Origin: an uncultured Saprospirales bacterium
Lineage (GTDB): Bacteria > Bacteroidota > Bacteroidia > Chitinophagales > JADIYW01
Assembly: GCA_938008535.1 (NCBI GenBank)
Contig: CALLKF010000127.1
Location: forward strand, 1 to 10,876
Length of the DNA: 10,876 nucleotides
Reading direction: 5' to 3'
Position numbers and translations under genes: made by a program. The notes under the pieces are model-generated. The model saw nothing but the letters and a program-made list of their open reading frames with translations. It ran no database searches and was not told where the DNA came from. This document shows positions 8,093-10,876 of this stretch, in pieces; the first letter of the stretch is position 1; every line of letters begins with the position of its first letter.

Positions 8093-8989
8093 ATGTCAAT
8101 CAAAAATATAACGGTTATCGGTTCAGGAACTATGGGAAACGGTATTGCACATGTTTGCGCACAATTTGGCTATAACGTTTCGCTAGTAGATATTGCTCAA
8201 GCAGCACTCGATAAAGCCATTGTTACCATTACAAAAAATCTCGACCGACAAGTACAAAAGCAAACACTTACAGAAGAACAAAAGCAGCAAACACTTGCAA
8301 ATATTAAAACATTTACGTCTGTAAAAGATTGCGCACCAAACAGCGATTTAGTGATTGAAGCTGCTTCTGAAAATTTTTCAATCAAAGAAAAGATTTTTAA
8401 AGAACTAGATGAGATTTGTGCACCACATTGTATTTTGGCAAGTAATACTTCTTCTATTTCTATTACAAAAATTGGTGCGGTTACTAAGCGTCCAGATAAA
8501 GTAATTGGTATGCATTTTATGAATCCAGTTCCAGTGATGAAACTGGTAGAAGTCATTCGTGGTTATGCTACATCTTCTGAAACAAATGCATTGGTTTTTG
8601 ACGTTTCAAAAAATCTGCAAAAAATTCCTGTTGAAGTTAATGACTATCCAGGTTTTGTTGCCAACCGTATTTTAATGCCTATGATAAACGAAGCGATTTA
8701 CACGTTGTATGAAAATGTAGCTGGTGTTTATGAAATTGATACGGTGATGAAATTGGGCATGGCGCATCCGATGGGTCCGCTCCAACTGGCTGATTTTATT
8801 GGCTTAGACGTTTGCTTAGCAATTCTGCGTGTATTGCATGATGGCTTTGGAAATCCTAAATATGCACCTTGTCCGTTGCTGGTAAATATGGTCACTGCAG
8901 GTTACTTAGGTGCAAAAAGTGGCGAAGGTTTTTATAAATACGAAGCAGGCAGCAAAGAATTAGTAGTGAGTAAAATGTTTACAAAATAA
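8093..8989 (+). CDS. hbd: 3-hydroxybutyryl-CoA dehydrogenase (3-hydroxyacyl-CoA dehydrogenase)
   Basis: A 298-residue, stand-alone NAD(P)-dependent enzyme that interconverts 3-hydroxyacyl-CoA and 3-oxoacyl-CoA, with C4 substrates typical for this short form. The N-terminal Rossmann fold has the dinucleotide loop GSGTMGNGIA at 10-19 and an acidic residue, Asp33, at the end of beta-2, which favours NAD+. The active site is intact: SNTSS at 117-121, catalytic His141 in HFMNP (141-145), its partner Glu153 in KLVEV, and Asn191 in VANRI. The C-terminal domain carries GMAHPMGPL (222-230) and KSGEGFYKYE (275-284). Length is slightly above the 280-290 usual for Hbd. It is followed 72 bases later on the same strand by an acyl-CoA dehydrogenase, consistent with a shared beta-oxidation or short-chain acyl-CoA role. 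PaaH or FadB2-like naming is also possible. Confidence 0.95.
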   Translation: MSIKNITVIGSGTMGNGIAHVCAQFGYNVSLVDIAQAALDKAIVTITKNLDRQVQKQTLTEEQKQQTLANIKTFTSVKDCAPNSDLVIEAASENFSIKEKIFKELDEICAPHCILASNTSSISITKIGAVTKRPDKVIGMHFMNPVPVMKLVEVIRGYATSSETNALVFDVSKNLQKIPVEVNDYPGFVANRILMPMINEAIYTLYENVAGVYEIDTVMKLGMAHPMGPLQLADFIGLDVCLAILRVLHDGFGNPKYAPCPLLVNMVTAGYLGAKSGEGFYKYEAGSKELVVSKMFTK

Positions 8990-9011
8990 TGCTTCGTTAA
9001 ACTCAGCATGA
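8989..9011. repeat. Candidate short intergenic repeat with ATGCT/AGCAT stem
   Basis: Immediately at the stop codon of the dehydrogenase gene the sequence forms ATGCT (8989-8993), an 11-base loop, then AGCAT (9005-9009). Read on the minus strand it is GTCATGCTGAG...CGAAGCAT, which resembles a dispersed intergenic element I recall from many bacterial genomes, including Bacteroidota. A second, more diverged copy lies at 10683-10702 in the same orientation, on the other side of the acyl-CoA dehydrogenase gene. The function is unknown; the stem is too short and lacks a U-tract, so it is not a convincing terminator. Confidence 0.4.
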
Positions 9012-9061
9012 CAAGTTCGACAACTATAAATCTTACAAAAAAAAACAATAAAAGCACTTAA

Positions 9062-10609
9062 ATGAAATCACAATACTTTACAGAAGAACACGAATTATTC
9101 AGAGACAGCGTTAAGCAATTTGTTGCAAAGGAAATTGCACCTTTCGGAAATCAATGGGAAAAAGACGAAAAGATTCCACGAGATTTATTTGTAAAATTAG
9201 GTGAACAAGGTTTTCTTGGTATCAATCACGATGAACAATCTGGTGGCTCAAAAGCTGATATTTTTTATACGTGTGCTTATTTGGAAGAGTTGGCGAAAAG
9301 CAATTACGCAGGTGTTTGTGCTGCGGTGAGTGTGCATCAATACATGGCAACCAATCATATTGCAGAAGCTGGTAGCGATGAATTGAAAGAGCGTTTTCTA
9401 AAACCATCAATTGAAGGAAAAAAAGTAGGTGCGATTGCGGTGACCGAACCATTTGGTGGCTCAGATGTGCAATCGATGCGCACAACTGCAACGAAAGACG
9501 GCGATCATTATATCATCAATGGTTCTAAAACATTTATCACCAATGGTCATTTCTGCGACTTTGTGGTGGTAGCTTGTAAAACTGATTTAAATGCAGGCAT
9601 CAACGGCATCAGCTTAATTGTGGTGGAACGCGGAACGCCTGGCTTCTCTTCTACTCAGCTCAAAAAAATTGGTTGGCATTCTTCTGACACTGGCGAATTG
9701 GCTTTTGATAATGTGCGCGTGCCTATTTCTAATATTGTTGGCAAAGAAGGCATGGGTTTTTTCTATATCATGGAAAGTTTCCAGTTAGAGCGTTTGGTGG
9801 CTGGTATTTTAGGTGTTGGTGGCGCCGAAGCTTGCCTGGAAGAAACGCTGAAATACATGAATGAGCGCGAAGCATTCGGCAGACAAATTAAAAAATTCCA
9901 GGTGCTGCGCCACGATATGGTTCAATTATATACGGAACTGGAAGCCGGAAAACAAATGACCTACAACGCATGTTGGCTGTACCAAAACGGCGAAATTCCG
10001 GTGAAGGAATGTTCGATGGTGAAATTGTATATGACGGAACTCGGCAATAAAATAGTCGATAAATGTCTGCAGATGTTTGGTGGCTATGGCTATATGGAAG
10101 ATTTTCCAATTGCACGTGCATACCGCGATGCGCGTGTGGGCACTATAGTTGGTGGCACCACGCAAATTATGCGCGAAATTTTATCTAAAATAATTATTGA
10201 TGATGTTCGTTATAAGAAAGTATATTCTAATCCTGAAGAAATAAAATCTGCCTCCACGACTGCTGCGCCTGAAAAAAATTGGGGCAATCCGCAGACAGCG
10301 AAAGAAATAATTCTATCGATTCCATTGCGTATTAAAAAAGATAAAGCAACAACTTATTCTACGGTTTTTCAATTTGATATTGCAGGTGACACCGGTGGAC
10401 AGTACACGCTTCATGTGAAAGACGGCGAAGCGAAAGTAGAAGAAGGTTTGAATGGCGATGCTGAATGTGTGATTACGACTGACGCTAAAACGTACGAAGA
10501 TATTGAATTAGGCAGAATGGATCCGACGATGGCGTTTATGGGTGGCCAAATTCGTGTAACTAATATTGCTGCTATGATGCAGTTTGCGAAGATGTTTCAT
10601 AGAGTGTAA
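9062..10609 (+). CDS. Acyl-CoA dehydrogenase with C-terminal SCP2-type lipid-binding domain
   Basis: A 515-residue FAD flavoenzyme, about 130 residues longer than the usual 380. Residues 1-385 are a complete acyl-CoA dehydrogenase catalysing alpha,beta-desaturation of an acyl-CoA and passing electrons to ETF. Family signature 1 is at 126-135 (AVTEPFGGSD) and signature 2 at about 337-359 (QMFGGYGYMED...RDARV). The MCAD-type catalytic Glu position is Gly here (IVGGTTQI, 362-369), while LERLVAG (242-248) offers Glu243 at the position used by LCAD and isovaleryl-CoA dehydrogenase, so an LCAD/IVD-like active site is inferred. After a linker (about 386-408), residues 409-515 match the SCP2 sterol-carrier fold: a beta-rich region (FQFDIAGDTGGQYTLHV), ECVITTDAKTYEDIELG, then DPTMAFMGGQIRVTN and a C-terminal helix. 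The start is fixed by an in-frame TAA at 9059-9061. Base composition looks less AT-rich than in the leftward genes. It lies 72 bases after the dehydrogenase gene. Confidence 0.93.
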   Translation: MKSQYFTEEHELFRDSVKQFVAKEIAPFGNQWEKDEKIPRDLFVKLGEQGFLGINHDEQSGGSKADIFYTCAYLEELAKSNYAGVCAAVSVHQYMATNHIAEAGSDELKERFLKPSIEGKKVGAIAVTEPFGGSDVQSMRTTATKDGDHYIINGSKTFITNGHFCDFVVVACKTDLNAGINGISLIVVERGTPGFSSTQLKKIGWHSSDTGELAFDNVRVPISNIVGKEGMGFFYIMESFQLERLVAGILGVGGAEACLEETLKYMNEREAFGRQIKKFQVLRHDMVQLYTELEAGKQMTYNACWLYQNGEIPVKECSMVKLYMTELGNKIVDKCLQMFGGYGYMEDFPIARAYRDARVGTIVGGTTQIMREILSKIIIDDVRYKKVYSNPEEIKSASTTAAPEKNWGNPQTAKEIILSIPLRIKKDKATTYSTVFQFDIAGDTGGQYTLHVKDGEAKVEEGLNGDAECVITTDAKTYEDIELGRMDPTMAFMGGQIRVTNIAAMMQFAKMFHRV

Positions 10610-10617
10610 TTTTCCTC

Positions 10618-10650
10618 ACAGATTACTCGGATTTCGCGGAAATAATCTGT
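10618..10650. repeat. Inverted repeat / stem-loop downstream of the acyl-CoA dehydrogenase gene
   Basis: ACAGATTA (10618-10625) is the exact reverse complement of TAATCTGT (10643-10650), with a 17-base, comparatively G/C-rich loop. It starts eight bases after the stop codon. The pattern CACAGATTA-CTCGGATTTCGCGG is reminiscent of widespread dispersed intergenic repeats in Bacteroidota, as I recall them. A degenerate further unit (CTACAGAATCT) follows at 10658-10668. No U-tract follows, so a role as an intrinsic terminator or mRNA 3'-end stabiliser is possible but not shown. Confidence 0.55.
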
Positions 10651-10682
10651 CCAAATCTACAGAATCTAAGAGCAAAAAAGTT

Positions 10683-10702
10683 GCTTCAAGCCTTAGCATA
10701 AC
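10683..10702. repeat. Diverged second copy of the 8989-9011 repeat
   Basis: GCTTC followed by AAGCCTTAGCATAAC aligns with GCTTC...TCAGCATGAC at 8991-9012, in the same orientation, with two bases fewer in the middle. Right-aligned, ten of the last fifteen bases agree. The match is partial, so common origin is plausible rather than certain. It lies between two longer inverted repeats. Confidence 0.3.
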
Positions 10703-10706
10703 AAAT

Positions 10707-10787
10707 AATATCACAGAGTTACACAGAGAAAACAATTAGTTTTTCATTGCTGTACTTTCTGAGAATCACAGTGTACTCTGTGATATT
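10707..10787. repeat. Long inverted repeat (17-18 base arms), candidate REP-like or bidirectional terminator element
   Basis: The left arm AATATCACAGAGTTACAC (10707-10724) is the reverse complement of the right arm GTGTACTCTGTGATATT (10771-10787) except for one extra T. The 46-base spacer contains CAGAGAAAAC and a TTTTTC run. The element sits between the acyl-CoA dehydrogenase gene (plus strand) and a leftward gene ending at 10801, so as RNA it could form a strong hairpin for transcripts from both sides and act as a shared 3'-end structure. CACAGAGTTACACAGAG-like units are, from memory, a recurring intergenic repeat type in this phylum; copy number in this genome is unknown. Confidence 0.7.
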
Positions 10788-10800
10788 TTGGTTCAGACAA

Positions 10801-10876
10801 TTATTTCTTAGCCAGATCCACAAAAATGTCCCAAAGTACATCGTAAGGCATAATTTCCCAATCGGCAATGATGTAG
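10801..10876 (-). CDS. 3' end of an unidentified gene, running off the window
   Basis: On the minus strand an open frame enters from the right edge and ends at TAA (10803-10801). The visible 24 C-terminal residues contain IIADWEIMPYDVLW and end IFVDLAKK. The composition, rich in Trp, Asp and hydrophobics with a lysine-ended helix, looks like real protein. The frame is open to the edge, and it stops just beyond the inverted repeat that would separate it from the convergent acyl-CoA dehydrogenase gene. I do not recognise the family from this tail and assign no function. Confidence 0.6.
   Translation of the reverse strand, partial: YIIADWEIMPYDVLWDIFVDLAKK

Noticed and set aside
8197..8556. Open frame of 119 codons antisense to the 3-hydroxybutyryl-CoA dehydrogenase gene
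   Set aside because: It is fully covered by a gene with complete catalytic motifs; its Ser/Cys-rich product looks like an antisense artefact.
9888..10165. Two overlapping minus-strand open frames inside the acyl-CoA dehydrogenase gene
   Set aside because: Both fall within conserved enzyme coding sequence and have compositions unlike the real proteins around them.
1..10876. CRISPR array, riboswitch, phage or defence island
   Set aside because: I saw no regularly spaced direct repeats, no recognisable riboswitch fold, and no phage or defence genes apart from the single toxin-antitoxin pair.

Overview
The window comes from an AT-rich bacterial chromosome, most likely a member of the Bacteroidota. 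Four things suggest this: a promoter of the Bacteroidota type (TTG about 21 bases before TATCTTTG) upstream of a tRNA that lacks an encoded CCA; A-rich leaders with little Shine-Dalgarno signal; a SusC/TonB-receptor-like outer-membrane protein with an N-terminal carboxypeptidase-regulatory-like domain; and a VapB-like antitoxin of a type I associate with this phylum. I cannot name a genus from the sequence.

Layout. A tRNA-Arg(UCU) is read leftward at 11-83. Three genes follow on the plus strand: uracil-DNA glycosylase (ung, 192-872), a small DUF423 membrane protein (967-1356) and a large TonB-dependent-receptor-like outer-membrane protein (1412-3940). These converge on a leftward group: a tightly coupled pair made of a cytoplasmic GH36-type alpha-galactosidase (5184-7196) and an exported TPR protein (4011-5177, only 6 bases between them), preceded by a VapBC-type toxin-antitoxin pair (7240-7872). 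A 220-base divergent intergenic region (7873-8092) separates these from a rightward fatty-acid/acyl-CoA pair: 3-hydroxybutyryl-CoA dehydrogenase (8093-8989) and an acyl-CoA dehydrogenase carrying an extra C-terminal SCP2-type domain (9062-10609). The last 270 bases hold a cluster of inverted repeats and then the 3' end of a leftward gene of unknown function that runs off the window.

How the genes fit together. The two acyl-CoA enzymes catalyse steps of the same beta-oxidation (or butyrate/short-chain acyl-CoA) sequence and are probably co-transcribed. The alpha-galactosidase and TPR protein look like an operon, but no SusD-like protein, transporter or regulator accompanies them, so this is not a complete polysaccharide-utilisation locus. 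The TonB-receptor-like gene is convergent with that operon, so any functional link is speculative. ung, DUF423 and the tRNA are ordinary housekeeping or conserved genes.

No large undescribed system is visible. The best candidates for a second look are the acyl-CoA dehydrogenase-SCP2 fusion, whose catalytic glutamate seems to lie at the LCAD/IVD position, and the intergenic repeat elements, including two related short copies on either side of that gene and a near-perfect 17-18 base inverted repeat next to the right edge.
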